Source: CAVQCJ01 sp963849365
GTDB taxonomy: Bacteria; Actinomycetota; Actinomycetes; Prado026
Direction of reading: 5' to 3'
DNA length: 64,000 bases
Assembly (NCBI GenBank): GCA_963849365.1
Contig: CAWKHA010000004.1
Location: 744,001 to 808,000 of the forward strand
The translations under genes were made by a program, and so were the position numbers. Below the pieces are notes generated by a model. That model saw only the letters and a program-made list of their open reading frames with translations, searched no databases and was not told the DNA's origin. Below, piece after piece: positions 27,452 through 36,750 of the stretch. Within the stretch, counting starts at the first letter, position 1. Each line of letters starts with the position of its first letter.

Positions 27452-29404
27452 CTACTCCGCGCGAGATCCCACGGAGAAGTCGTCATCCACCTCGGCAGCC
27501 TGAAGGTCTTCGTCACGAAGATGCTCGCTCGAACGCAGTCGCCAGGGCACGCTGGTGACCATGATCCCCGGCTCGAAGAGCAGCCGGGTCTTCAGTCGCA
27601 GAGCGCTCTGGTTGTGCAGCAGCTGCTCCCACCAGTGGCCGAGGACGTATTCGGGGATGAAGACCGTGACGACGTCACGAGGGTTGTCGCTGCGCCGTCT
27701 CCGGATGTACTCGAGCAGCGGCTTGGTGACCTCGCGGTAGGGCGAGTCGAGGATCACCAGCGGGATATCGATGCTGTGCTCGCTCCACTGCTCGCGCAGC
27801 TGTTCGACCTCGGCCTCGTCGATGTTGATGGTGACGGCCTCGAGCGAGCTGGGCCGAGTGGCCTTCGCGTACGCGAGCGCGCGCATCGACGCCAGGTGCA
27901 GCCTTGACACCAGCACGACCGCGTGGTTCCGCGACGGCAGCATGGGCCTGGCCGTCGGGGTGATCGCGAGCTCACCGGCCACGCCGTTGTAGTGCCGGCG
28001 GATCGCCTTCATCGTCGCGAAGATCACCACCATGGCCAGGACCGCGATCCAGGCGCCTTCGGGCACCTTGGTCGCGACGACGATGACCAGCACCAGACCA
28101 GTGGCGCAGGTGCCGATCAGGTTCAGCCCGCGCGAGATCCTCATGCGCCGACGTTGCTCGTCCGGGGCTGTACGCATCAGCGCGTTCCAGCGTTTGACCA
28201 TGCCGGCCTGGCTCAGCGTGAAGCTGGTGAACACGCCGACGATGTACAGCTGGATGAGCTTGTCGATGCTGGCGTCGAAGCCGATGATCAAGGCGATCGC
28301 GAAACCGCCCAGCAGCAGGATGCCGTTGCTGAAGACGAGCTTGTCGCCGCGGTTGTGGAGCTGGCGCGGAAGGTACCTGTCCTGGGCGAGGATCGACGAC
28401 AGGACCGGGAAGCCGCTGAACGCGGTGTTGGCCGCGAGGATCAGGATTCCCGCAGTCGCCGCCTGGTAGAGGTAGAACAGGAACGCGTCGCTGCCGAAGA
28501 CCGAAGCCGCGATCTGCGAGATCACCGACGGGTTGCCGCTGGGTTGGGCCTCGGCGTTGAGGTGTCGAGCAAGCACGGTGATGCCGACGAACATGGTCAC
28601 CGAGAGCAGGCCCATGATGGCCAGCGTGTTCGCTGCGTTGCGTGCCTTCGGTTTGCGGAAGGCGGGTACGCCGTTGCTGATCGCCTCGACGCCGGTCAGC
28701 GCGGTGCAGCCCGACGCGAACGCCTTGGCCAGGATGATCAGCGTGAACACCCCGCCGGTGCGGGCCGTGCGAACCAGGTCCTGAGTGGACGTCACGGCCT
28801 GCGGCAGGTGTCCGGTGACGCCCTTGACCGCCGCGATGACGAACATCAGGTACGTCAAGGTGACGAATGTGTACGTCGGGATCGCGAAAGCCCTGCCGGC
28901 CTCCTTCACGCCGCGCAGGTTCGCCATGAGCAGGAGCAGAGTGAACCCCACCGACATCGCCACGGCGTGGTTCGCCAACGACGGGACCGCACTGGTGATG
29001 GCCACGACGCCCGACACCACGGACACGGCCACAGTCATGACGTAGTCGACGAGGAGCGCGCTCGCCGCCGTCAGAGCCGCGTTCTCGCCGAAGTTGTCGA
29101 GGCTGACCGCGTACGCGCCGCCGCCGTTGGGGTACGCGTGACAGGTCTGGCGGTAGGACAGGACCACGATGACCAGCAGGACGGCGATCGCGGCCGCGAT
29201 CCACTTCGCGAAGGCGAGATACGCGGCTCCGCCCACCGCGAGGTACAGCACGATCTCCTCGGTGGCGTAGGCGACAGAGGAGAGCGGGTCGGAGGCGAAC
29301 ACAGGCAGCGCCAGCCATTTCGGCAACAACGTCTGGTGCATCTGCTGGCTGCGCAGCGGGCGCCCGACGAAGAGCCGTTTGACGCCGCCGATCGATGTGG
29401 TCAT
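27452..29404 (-). CDS. APC-superfamily permease, KimA-type potassium transporter
   Basis: 650 residues, about 12 membrane helices then a cytosolic C-terminal domain of about 180 residues. From memory of Bacillus KimA (formerly YdaO), several stretches match in order: SDPLSSVAYATEEIVLYL, SYRQTCHAYPNGGGAY, LLVDYVMTVAVS, GCTALTGVEAISNGVPAF, ARNAANTLAIMG and, in the C-terminal domain, WEQLLHNQSALRLKTRLLF. KimA imports K+ with protons and is inhibited by cyclic-di-AMP through its C-terminal domain; I infer the same role. The upstream neighbour is a KdpD-type DUF4118 protein, which also points to potassium. Confidence 0.82.
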   Translation of the reverse strand: MTTSIGGVKRLFVGRPLRSQQMHQTLLPKWLALPVFASDPLSSVAYATEEIVLYLAVGGAAYLAFAKWIAAAIAVLLVIVVLSYRQTCHAYPNGGGAYAVSLDNFGENAALTAASALLVDYVMTVAVSVVSGVVAITSAVPSLANHAVAMSVGFTLLLLMANLRGVKEAGRAFAIPTYTFVTLTYLMFVIAAVKGVTGHLPQAVTSTQDLVRTARTGGVFTLIILAKAFASGCTALTGVEAISNGVPAFRKPKARNAANTLAIMGLLSVTMFVGITVLARHLNAEAQPSGNPSVISQIAASVFGSDAFLFYLYQAATAGILILAANTAFSGFPVLSSILAQDRYLPRQLHNRGDKLVFSNGILLLGGFAIALIIGFDASIDKLIQLYIVGVFTSFTLSQAGMVKRWNALMRTAPDEQRRRMRISRGLNLIGTCATGLVLVIVVATKVPEGAWIAVLAMVVIFATMKAIRRHYNGVAGELAITPTARPMLPSRNHAVVLVSRLHLASMRALAYAKATRPSSLEAVTINIDEAEVEQLREQWSEHSIDIPLVILDSPYREVTKPLLEYIRRRRSDNPRDVVTVFIPEYVLGHWWEQLLHNQSALRLKTRLLFEPGIMVTSVPWRLRSSEHLRDEDLQAAEVDDDFSVGSRAE

Positions 29405-29542
29405 CGGCCAGCCGATCGCCCGCGCGACGGCGGGACGACGGGGGTCGCGCTCATCAGACTGACGTTAGACACCATGGCCAGCCCGTGGCGTTAGGACCTC
29501 GTCAAGATTCGTCGACGACCGCAACGTCGGCGGACACGAGGG

Positions 29543-29968
29543 TCACCTCAGCCACCGCGGGGTCCCCCTGGTCGGCATCGGTGCCGTCCGGGGGAGTCTC
29601 GCCCGCCAGCCCCGGCCGGCCCAGGTCCCCACGCATGCCGCACCGAGCATGGCCAGCAGGCGGAGTGCGTCGGCGCCGCCGTGCCAGGCGAGCTGACCGT
29701 ACCTGTCGGTGAGAAAGCCGTTGACAACCAGGAAGCCGAACGCCGCCGCCGATGCCGTCGCCCGCCAGTCGTCGACCACGGCCGCGAGGGCTGCGACGGC
29801 GACCATGGGCACGACGCTGCGGACCAGCACGTGGCCGGCCGGCACGAAGGAGGCCACCACGGCCGCGGCGACCACGGTCGTGAGACCTGCAGCGAGCCTG
29901 ATGCCCACCGGCGGCAGGTCCTGCTGCGGACGCCGACGCATCGGCCCGACGCCCGGAGGGATCACCAT
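29543..29968 (-). CDS. Stand-alone DUF4118 (KdpD-type membrane sensor domain) protein
   Basis: 141 residues with three or four membrane helices. FLVVNGFLTDRYGQLAWHGG and ADALRLLAMLGAACVGT resemble the four-helix membrane domain of the potassium sensor kinase KdpD. No kinase domain follows. The ATG at 29968 has GAGGAG at 5-7 nt, which rules out the longer frame. It may sense K+ or turgor, or be a relic. The KimA-type gene follows after 138 nt in the same direction. Confidence 0.7.
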   Translation of the reverse strand: MVIPPGVGPMRRRPQQDLPPVGIRLAAGLTTVVAAAVVASFVPAGHVLVRSVVPMVAVAALAAVVDDWRATASAAAFGFLVVNGFLTDRYGQLAWHGGADALRLLAMLGAACVGTWAGRGWRARLPRTAPMPTRGTPRWLR

Positions 29969-30266
29969 GACACTCCTCGACAACGGCCCGTCTTGGCCGT
30001 ACGAGGCAGCGAAGCGTCGCCGGCCCGCTCTGTCGCCGGGCGTTGACGCGTTCGCTACGCCCACCGCCTGAGTCTTAACGCGCCTGCATACGCCGACGGC
30101 CTGACCCTGATGCTGCCCCGCAGCAGGCCCTCGACGGGGCTGGGTCGCCCGCACGTCTGAGCGGACGGATCCTCGCCTGCAGATCAAGAGGGAGGTCGGC
30201 TGCGCCGATGCCCTGAACGGACTGCCGACACCCCGGGGAACAGCACGGACGAGTCAGAGGAGCACT

Positions 30267-31244
30267 GTGACGAGCACGCCCCTGCTGCCGCCCGGTGTGG
30301 ACCAGGCACGATCGGACTCGCTGACCGACCTGGGGCAGCGCATCGTCGCCAACGTCCAGCAGGTCGTGCACGGCCGGGAGCGGGCCGTCGAGCTCGTCAC
30401 GTGCGCTCTGCTGGCCGGCGGGCACGCGCTCATCGAGGACGTACCCGGCAGCGGCAAGACGACGCTGGCCCGCGCGTTCGCCCGGTCCCTCGGCGGGGTC
30501 TTCCAGCGCATCCAGGCGACCGCCGACCTGCTCCCCTCGGACATCACCGGCTCGGGGGTCTGGGACCCCGACCAGCACCGGTTCCTGTTCGTCCCCGGTC
30601 CCCTGTTCGCCCACGTCGTCCTCGCCGACGAGCTGAACCGGACCCCGCCGCGGACGCAGTCGGCGTTCCTCGAAGCCATGGACGAGGGCGCCGTCACGGT
30701 CGACGGCGTGCGGCACGCGCTGCCGGAGCCGTTCTTCGTGGTCGCCACCCAGAACCCGCTCGAGCAGCACGGCACGTACCCGCTCCCCGAGGGCCAGCTG
30801 GACCGCTTCGCCGTGTGCCTGCGGCTGGGGGACCTGGACGCGGCGTCCGAGCGCCGGGTGGTCCGCGAGCAGCTGGTCCGACCGACGGTCGACGACCTCC
30901 AACCGGTGGTCGGCCCCGAGCAGCTGCAGGCGGCGCGGTCGGCGGTGCGCCGGACGTACGTCGCGGAGCCGGTGCTGGACCACGCGCTGGCCCTCGTGCA
31001 GGCCACCCGCCGGGACGGCCGGGTGCACCTCGGCGCCAGCCCGCGGGCCGCGCTCACGTTGATCCGCTGCGCCCAGGCCCGGGCGCACCTGCACGGACGG
31101 GACTACGTCGCGCCCGACGACACCAAGGCCCTCGCACCGGCGGTGCTCGGGCACCGCCTGGTCCTGGCCCAGGACTTCCCCGGCGGGGGTTCGGCGGTCG
31201 TCGCCGACCTGGTCAACCGGGTGCCCGTCCCGCTGCAGGGCTGA
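30267..31244 (+). CDS. MoxR-type AAA+ ATPase
   Basis: 325 residues. Walker A EDVPGSGKTTLAR, Walker B VVLADELNRTPP, sensor 1 VATQNPLEQHGTYPLP and the Arg-containing LDRFAV segment are typical. MoxR ATPases act as chaperones for enzymes or membrane complexes encoded next to them. AGAGGAG lies 4 nt before the GTG. First gene of a three-gene operon with DUF58 and transglutaminase genes, joined by overlapping stop and start codons. Confidence 0.92.
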   Translation: MTSTPLLPPGVDQARSDSLTDLGQRIVANVQQVVHGRERAVELVTCALLAGGHALIEDVPGSGKTTLARAFARSLGGVFQRIQATADLLPSDITGSGVWDPDQHRFLFVPGPLFAHVVLADELNRTPPRTQSAFLEAMDEGAVTVDGVRHALPEPFFVVATQNPLEQHGTYPLPEGQLDRFAVCLRLGDLDAASERRVVREQLVRPTVDDLQPVVGPEQLQAARSAVRRTYVAEPVLDHALALVQATRRDGRVHLGASPRAALTLIRCAQARAHLHGRDYVAPDDTKALAPAVLGHRLVLAQDFPGGGSAVVADLVNRVPVPLQG

Positions 31245-32377
31245 TGGCCGGCCCAGCCGGTCGGCCGACCGGACCTGCGCGCCCGGCCGGCGCGAGCCGG
31301 CCGACCCTGCGGCCCACCGGGCTCGGGCTGCTCCCGCTGGTCGGGGCCGGTGCACTCGGGGGGCTCGCGACGGTCACCGGCGACAGCTGGCTGCTGCTTC
31401 TCGCCGCCGGGTCGCTGGGCGTCTCGATCGGCGCCAGGGTGCTGCGTCCCCAGCTGCGCGACGTCACGGTCGGCGTGTCCAGCCCTCCCCGGGCCGTCCT
31501 CGGGGAGCCGGTGGTGTCGCACGTCCACCTGCGCAACAACGGCCGGCGCACGCTGCCGCTGACCCGCCTGCACCACCACGTGGACGGGCTCGCCGACGTG
31601 ACCGTCCTGGTCGACGCGATCCCACCCGGAGCCTGTGCGGGCGTGACGCTCACCAGGCTGGCGACGGCCCGGGGGGTGGCCACCGAAGGCACGGTCACCC
31701 TGACCAGCACGGCACCGCTCGGCCTCGTGGCGGCCCGCAGCATCGGCACCATCAGGGCCGACCTCGTCGTGCACCCGATCGTCACGCGGGTCCAGCCGCC
31801 GCCGCCCGCGGACGGCTCGGACGGCACCGGCGAGCCGGTGCGCAGCCGCAGCGGTCTCGACGTGCACGGGATCCGCGACTGGCAGCGCGGCGACGACGCC
31901 CGCCAGGTGCACTGGCGCAGCACCGCCCGGCGGGGCCGGCTCGTGGTGCTCGAGCGTGAGCAGCCGCGCGGTGGCCGGCTCACCATCTGCGTCGTCGGGC
32001 CGGACACCGCCCCGGACTGGGAGCCGCTGGTCTCGGCGGTGGCGTCGCTGGCCGTCGCGACCGCCCGGACCGGCCGCGCGGTCCGCCTGCTCGCGTGCGA
32101 TGCGCGCGGTCACGGCTGGGGCGAGCTCGCGGGCGACCAGGAGGTCGAGATGCTCGACTGGTGCGCCGCCCTGCGCACGGTGGTGCCGCCCGACCACGTC
32201 GCACTCGCCCGGCTGGCCGCGTTCGTCGGACCGGGCGAGCTGACCATCGCGCTGACCCGCCCGGCCGCCGACTGGTGGGACCACGCACAGCCGCTCGCCG
32301 CTGCTGCCGGGGTGCGGTTCGTCCCGCTGGTCGCCCGGCCCACCGCCGGGGCCACCGGCGCCGGGGCGGCGACGTGA
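31244..32377 (+). CDS. DUF58 domain-containing membrane protein
   Basis: 377 residues. Two hydrophobic segments near residues 25-65 precede a beta-rich region and the DUF58 signature SGLDVHGIRDWQRGDDARQ with VHWRSTARRGRLVVLERE. The C-terminal part resembles a von Willebrand-type fold. Its ATG overlaps the moxR stop (TGATG). DUF58 proteins regularly partner MoxR and TgpA-type transglutaminases in an envelope function not fully defined. Confidence 0.88.
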   Translation: MAGPAGRPTGPARPAGASRPTLRPTGLGLLPLVGAGALGGLATVTGDSWLLLLAAGSLGVSIGARVLRPQLRDVTVGVSSPPRAVLGEPVVSHVHLRNNGRRTLPLTRLHHHVDGLADVTVLVDAIPPGACAGVTLTRLATARGVATEGTVTLTSTAPLGLVAARSIGTIRADLVVHPIVTRVQPPPPADGSDGTGEPVRSRSGLDVHGIRDWQRGDDARQVHWRSTARRGRLVVLEREQPRGGRLTICVVGPDTAPDWEPLVSAVASLAVATARTGRAVRLLACDARGHGWGELAGDQEVEMLDWCAALRTVVPPDHVALARLAAFVGPGELTIALTRPAADWWDHAQPLAAAAGVRFVPLVARPTAGATGAGAAT

Positions 32378-34422
32378 GCGCGCAGCGGCCCCAGCTCGAC
32401 GCGCGCAGCGTGCCGTTGCGGTGGGTCGTCGCGGCCGTGGGGGTCACCGGGCTGGTGTCCCTCGTCTGCTCGAACCTGGTGGGGCCCGTCGTCGCCGTCT
32501 TCGCCGGGCTGGCGCTGCTCGCCGGTTCGTACGCCTCGTACGCGCTGCCCGGAGCCACGTCCGCCGCCCGGCGCAAGTCGGTCAGCATCGGCGCGCTGCT
32601 GGTGGTGGCCGGCTACGCGGCGTACGCGACGTTCGGCCAGGGCGGCGACCCCGGGGACGGCCTGACCGGCGTCGGCCCCCTGCTCGCTTCTCTCCTCGTC
32701 GGCGTCCAGGTCGCCCACTCCGTGGTGCTCAACGCTCGGCGGGACCTGCTGGTGGGGCTCGTCATCGGCCTGTTCATGACGGTGCTGGCCGCCGGGCTGT
32801 CCCCCGGCCTGGTCGTCGCCGTGCCGCTGCTGCTCTCCTGGCCGGCAGCCGTCACCGGCATCGTCCTGGCGCACCGCTTGACCGAGTCCGACGGTGCCGA
32901 CGCCGTGGCCGTGCTGCACCGCAGCGCAGCGGGCACCGCGCCCGGCCCACGGACCGCCGGCAGGGTCACCGTCGTCGTCGCCGTCTGCGTGGTGCTCGGC
33001 CTGGCCGTCTTCCTGGTCCTCCCGCAGCCGCAGGGGATCAGCGCCCGCAGCCGACTGCTCGGCGGCGAGGCGCCCGACCCGACCGGCGGCTCGGCCGGGG
33101 TGTCGCGCAGCGCGTCCTACTACACCGGGGGATACCTGGACCTGCGGGTACGCGGGACCCTGTCGTCCGACCCGGTGCTGGAGGTCCCGGCCGACTCGCC
33201 GCAGCTGTGGCGCAGCAATGTCCTGGACGTCTACGACGGCAGCGGCTGGCAGTCCCCCCGGTCCGGTGCGCGCTCGCTCGGCTCGGGGCCGGACTACGTG
33301 GTACCCCTCGCCGGCGAGGACGTGGTGGTGCCGGGCGGCACAACCTTGCGTACCGACACCGTGGTGCTGCGGACCGGGGCCGACGGCGCCGTCGTCGCGC
33401 CGGGTGAGGTGTCCGCGCTGCACGCCGACGCCGGCCACCTGATCCAGACCGGCACCGGTCTCGTGCTGTTCGACACCAACGGCGAGCTGGCCGGGTACAC
33501 GGTGACCTCGCTGCCCGAGGTCCTCGACCCGGCCACGCTGCGCGCCGCGGCCGGCGCCGACCCGCAGGACCGGCGCTGGACCCAGCTGCCCACGACCGTC
33601 CCGCTGCGGGTGCGCCAGCTCGCGGCGCAGGTCACCACGCAGGCTCGCACCCGGTACGACGCCGTCTCTGCGGTCGAACGCTACCTGCGCAGCAACGAGA
33701 CCTACCGGCTCGACTCCCCGGTCCCGTCGCCGGGGCAGGACCCCGTTGACGACTTCCTGTTCGACTCCCACCAGGGTTTCTGCGAGCAGTTCGCCTCGGC
33801 CGAGGTCGTGCTGCTGCGCGCCCGCGGGATCCCTGCGCGCCTGGCCACCGGCTTCGCGTACGGGCAGCCGGCCCCGGCCGGCCGCCGGCTGATGCTGGCG
33901 TCCGACGCGCACGCCTGGGTGGAGGTCTGGTACCCGGGGGTGGGGTGGTCCTCGTCGGACCCGACGGCCGGAGCGGCGCTGGCCCCCAACGGGCAGGCGA
34001 GCCTGCTCAGCCGGGTCGTGGCCAAGCTGCAGTCGCTGGCGTCGACTGCGGGTGGCCGGGTGCTGCTGGCCGTCGCGGTGCTCGCCGTCGCGCTGCTGAG
34101 CGCCGGGCTCGTCCGGCTGCTGATGTGGTGGCGCCGGCGCCGGGCGGTCCGCTCGGCGGCGGCGCGCGGTCCCGCTCCCGGACCGGTGCTGGCCGCGTTC
34201 CGGCGGCTGGACGCCGCGATGGGCACCGAGGGCTCGACCACCCGCCCGGCCGAGACACTCGCCGAGTACGCCTTCCGGCTGCCCGCGCAGGCCCGGCCGG
34301 CCGTCCGGGTCCTCGAGCGCGAGTGCTACGGGCACACCCCGCCCGACGAGCGGGAGGCACGGGAGGCAGCCGCCCTGTTCGAGCGCCTCGCCGACGAGCT
34401 CCTGGCCTCCCAGCACCGTTGA
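32374..34422 (+). CDS. Membrane transglutaminase-like protein (TgpA type)
   Basis: 682 residues. About six helices (residues 10-220) precede an extracellular transglutaminase core with Cys in GFCEQFASAEVVL, His in DAHAWVEVWYPG and Asp in SSDPTAG; a further helix near residue 560 leads to a cytosolic C-terminal tail. It starts at GTG overlapping the DUF58 stop. Likely substrates are cell-surface proteins, either cross-linked or hydrolysed. A hairpin of the repeated palindrome family follows 24 nt past the stop. Confidence 0.9.
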   Translation: MSAQRPQLDARSVPLRWVVAAVGVTGLVSLVCSNLVGPVVAVFAGLALLAGSYASYALPGATSAARRKSVSIGALLVVAGYAAYATFGQGGDPGDGLTGVGPLLASLLVGVQVAHSVVLNARRDLLVGLVIGLFMTVLAAGLSPGLVVAVPLLLSWPAAVTGIVLAHRLTESDGADAVAVLHRSAAGTAPGPRTAGRVTVVVAVCVVLGLAVFLVLPQPQGISARSRLLGGEAPDPTGGSAGVSRSASYYTGGYLDLRVRGTLSSDPVLEVPADSPQLWRSNVLDVYDGSGWQSPRSGARSLGSGPDYVVPLAGEDVVVPGGTTLRTDTVVLRTGADGAVVAPGEVSALHADAGHLIQTGTGLVLFDTNGELAGYTVTSLPEVLDPATLRAAAGADPQDRRWTQLPTTVPLRVRQLAAQVTTQARTRYDAVSAVERYLRSNETYRLDSPVPSPGQDPVDDFLFDSHQGFCEQFASAEVVLLRARGIPARLATGFAYGQPAPAGRRLMLASDAHAWVEVWYPGVGWSSSDPTAGAALAPNGQASLLSRVVAKLQSLASTAGGRVLLAVAVLAVALLSAGLVRLLMWWRRRRAVRSAAARGPAPGPVLAAFRRLDAAMGTEGSTTRPAETLAEYAFRLPAQARPAVRVLERECYGHTPPDEREAREAAALFERLADELLASQHR

Positions 34423-34445
34423 CCCTCCCCGTACGCCCCGGCGCC

Positions 34446-34496
34446 CCCCGAACGCGACTGATGCGCGCAGCAGTCGCAGCTGTGGGCCGTTCGGGG
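34446..34496. repeat. Intergenic palindromic element, copy 3 (short form inside a second stem)
   Basis: The 22-nt core at 34455-34476 (CGACTGATGCGC and its reverse partner GCAGCAGTCG) is palindromic apart from one position. An outer stem CCCCGAACG (34446-34454) pairs perfectly with CGTTCGGGG (34488-34496). It sits just past the transglutaminase stop and probably terminates the moxR operon. Confidence 0.8.
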
Positions 34497-34513
34497 TGGC
34501 GGCTTGCGCAGGT

Positions 34514-34546
34514 TACCCGCGGGTAGCATCATGTTACCGACGGGTA
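34514..34546 (+). promoter_or_regulatory. Paired operator-like palindromes before fadE5
   Basis: Two sites of the form TACC-N4-GGTA: TACCCGCGGGTA (34514-34525, perfect) and TACCGACGGGTA (34535-34546). Their centres are 21 bp apart, two helical turns, so dimers would bind the same face of the DNA. The pair lies 47-80 nt before the fadE5 ATG, across the expected promoter. A TetR-type lipid regulator is a natural candidate, but none is encoded here. Confidence 0.7.
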
Positions 34547-34592
34547 GGTGACGGGTCGGCACACCAGGACCGGGACAGGGGAGCGGGCAGCG

Positions 34593-36425
34593 ATGGGGCA
34601 CTACAAGTCGAACCTGCGAGACATCGAGTTCAACCTCTTCGAGGTGCTCGGGCGCCAGCAGGTGCTCGGCACCGGGCCGTACGCCGAGATGGACGCCGAC
34701 ATCGCGCGGTCGATCCTCAGCGAGGTCGAGCGGCTCGCGACCGAGGAGCTCGCGGAGTCGCTGCTCGACTCGGACCGCAACCCGCCCGTCTTCGACCCGG
34801 CCACCTCCAGCGTGACCCTGCCCGAGTCGTTCAAGCGGTCCTACCGGGCGTACGTCGACGCCGGCTGGACCCACCTCGACCTGCCCGCCGAGATCGGCGG
34901 TACGCCCACCCCGCCGTCGGTCCGCTGGGCGGTCGCCGAGATGGTCCTCGGCTCGAACCCGGGCGTGCACATGTACTCCTCGGGTGCCGCGTTCGCTCAC
35001 ACGCTGTGGGCGCTGGGCACGGACGAGCAGAAGCGGTGGGCACGGGTCTGCGCCGAGCACGGCTGGGGCGCGACGATGGTGCTCACCGAGCCGGACGCCG
35101 GATCGGACGTCGGCGCCGGCCGTACGAGGGCGATCCGCCAGGACGACGGCTCGTGGCACATCGAGGGCGTGAAGCGCTTCATCACCTCGGCCGAGCACGA
35201 CCTGACCGACAACATCTTCCACCTGGTGCTCGCCCGCCCGGAGGGCGCCGGCCCGGGCACCAAGGGCCTGTCGCTCTTCTTCGTCCCGAAGTTCCACGTG
35301 GACTGGGCCAGCGGAGAGCTCCGGGAGCGCAACGGCGTCTACGTCACGAACGTCGAGCACAAGATGGGCCTGAAGGTCTCGACGACCTGCGAGCTCACCT
35401 TCGGCGAGAAGCAGCCCGCCGTCGGCTGGCTCGTGGGCGAGGTGCACGACGGCATCGCTCAGATGTTCAAGGTCATCGAGTTCGCGCGGATGATGGTCGG
35501 CACCAAGGCGATCGCCACGCTGTCCACCGGCTACCTGAACGCGCTGGAGTACGCCAAGACGCGCGTCCAGGGAGCCGACCTCACGCAGATGACCGACAAG
35601 GCCGCTCCTCGCGTCACGATCACCCACCACCCGGACGTCCGCCGGTCGCTCATGACGCAGAAGGCGTACGCCGAGGGCATGCGTGCACTCGTCCTCTACA
35701 CCGCGAGCGTGCAGGACGCCGTGGCGCTCAAGGAGGCCGCCGGCGAGGACGCCTCGGCGGAGGACCGCCTCAACGACCTGCTGCTGCCCATCGTCAAGGG
35801 CTACGGGTCGGAGAAGTCGTACGCGCTGCTCGGCGCCGAGTCGCTGCAGACCTTGGGAGGCTCCGGCTACCTGCAGGACTACCCGCTCGAGCAGTACATC
35901 CGCGACGCGAAGATCGACACCCTCTACGAGGGCACCACCGCCATCCAGGGCCTGGACCTGTTCTTCCGCAAGATCGTGCGGGACCAGGGGCAGGCCCTCA
36001 CGGTGCTGCTGACCGGCATCCAGGAGTTCGCCAAGTCCGAGGCCGGCAACGGACTGCTGGCCGCCGAGCGCGAGCTGCTCGCGGCCGCGCTCGAGGACGT
36101 GCAGGGCATCGTGGGCGCGATGGTCGGGTTCCTGACCGCCGCGCAGTCCGACATCCGCAGCCTGTACAAGGTGGGGCAGAACACCGGCCGGCTGCTGTTC
36201 GCGCTCGGCGACCTGGTCGTCGCGTGGCTGCTCCTGCGCCAGGCCGAGATCGCGCTGGCGGCGCTGGCTCAGGACCCGAGCCCGCGGGACCTGGACTTCT
36301 ACACCGGCAAGGTGGCCGCGGCGCAGTTCTTCGCCCAGCAGATGCTCCCCCCGCTGTCGGCGCAGCGCGCTATCGCCGAGGCGACCGACAACGCGCTCAT
36401 GGACCTGCCCGAGAACGCCTTCTGA
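34593..36425 (+). CDS. fadE5: Acyl-CoA dehydrogenase, FadE5 type
   Basis: 610 residues. The start GHYKSNLRDIEFNLFEVLG and internal stretches VLTEPDAGSDVGA, TNVEHKMGLKVS, MMVGTKAIATLSTGYLNAL, DLTQMTDKAAPRVTITHHPD and LQTLGGSGYLQDYP match mycobacterial FadE5 as I know it. FadE5 catalyses the first, FAD-dependent step of beta-oxidation on a wide range of acyl-CoA lengths. The ATG at 34593 follows a GGGAGCGGG purine run; the longer upstream frame has no family homology. Two operator-like palindromes precede it. Confidence 0.94.
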   Translation: MGHYKSNLRDIEFNLFEVLGRQQVLGTGPYAEMDADIARSILSEVERLATEELAESLLDSDRNPPVFDPATSSVTLPESFKRSYRAYVDAGWTHLDLPAEIGGTPTPPSVRWAVAEMVLGSNPGVHMYSSGAAFAHTLWALGTDEQKRWARVCAEHGWGATMVLTEPDAGSDVGAGRTRAIRQDDGSWHIEGVKRFITSAEHDLTDNIFHLVLARPEGAGPGTKGLSLFFVPKFHVDWASGELRERNGVYVTNVEHKMGLKVSTTCELTFGEKQPAVGWLVGEVHDGIAQMFKVIEFARMMVGTKAIATLSTGYLNALEYAKTRVQGADLTQMTDKAAPRVTITHHPDVRRSLMTQKAYAEGMRALVLYTASVQDAVALKEAAGEDASAEDRLNDLLLPIVKGYGSEKSYALLGAESLQTLGGSGYLQDYPLEQYIRDAKIDTLYEGTTAIQGLDLFFRKIVRDQGQALTVLLTGIQEFAKSEAGNGLLAAERELLAAALEDVQGIVGAMVGFLTAAQSDIRSLYKVGQNTGRLLFALGDLVVAWLLLRQAEIALAALAQDPSPRDLDFYTGKVAAAQFFAQQMLPPLSAQRAIAEATDNALMDLPENAF

Positions 36426-36510
36426 GCCGGGCTCAAGACGGGCGGTCGTGGGGGCCGATGTCCTCAGGGTGAGGATCCCTCTCGGTCACCCTCGGGGCCG
36501 GCGCGCCGCG

Positions 36511-36732
36511 ATGTCCGCGGCCTCGCTGGTCCTGGTCGCCCTCACGACCTACCTGCTGCTGGACCGCAACCACGCCGAAGAGCTCGGCGCGGGCACCCGG
36601 ATCGCCTTCGACTTCCTGCGCGGTGAGCAGAACCTCTCCCTCCTCCTGATGCTGGCCCTCCTGGGCACCACGGCAGCCGCCGCCCTGCGCGGTCGCGGTC
36701 TGCCGGCCGGCGTCGGGGCCCGTCGGGTCTGA
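36511..36732 (+). CDS. Small hypothetical membrane protein
   Basis: 73 residues from the ATG at 36511, with two predicted membrane helices (SAASLVLVALTTYLLL and LSLLLMLALLGTTAAAAL) joined by a polar stretch. Almost every third codon position is G or C, which supports real coding. A GTG start at 36448 would add 21 basic residues. No family is recognised. It lies between fadE5 and another membrane protein in the same direction. Confidence 0.5.
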   Translation: MSAASLVLVALTTYLLLDRNHAEELGAGTRIAFDFLRGEQNLSLLLMLALLGTTAAAALRGRGLPAGVGARRV

Positions 36733-36750
36733 ACCCCCGGTCGCCCGCGC

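Noticed and set aside
29405..29542. Possible cyclic-di-AMP (ydaO-type) riboswitch before the KimA-type gene
   Set aside because: Such a riboswitch would fit the gene, but the conserved ydaO core and its pairing pattern are not visible in this 138-nt spacer or before the DUF4118 gene.
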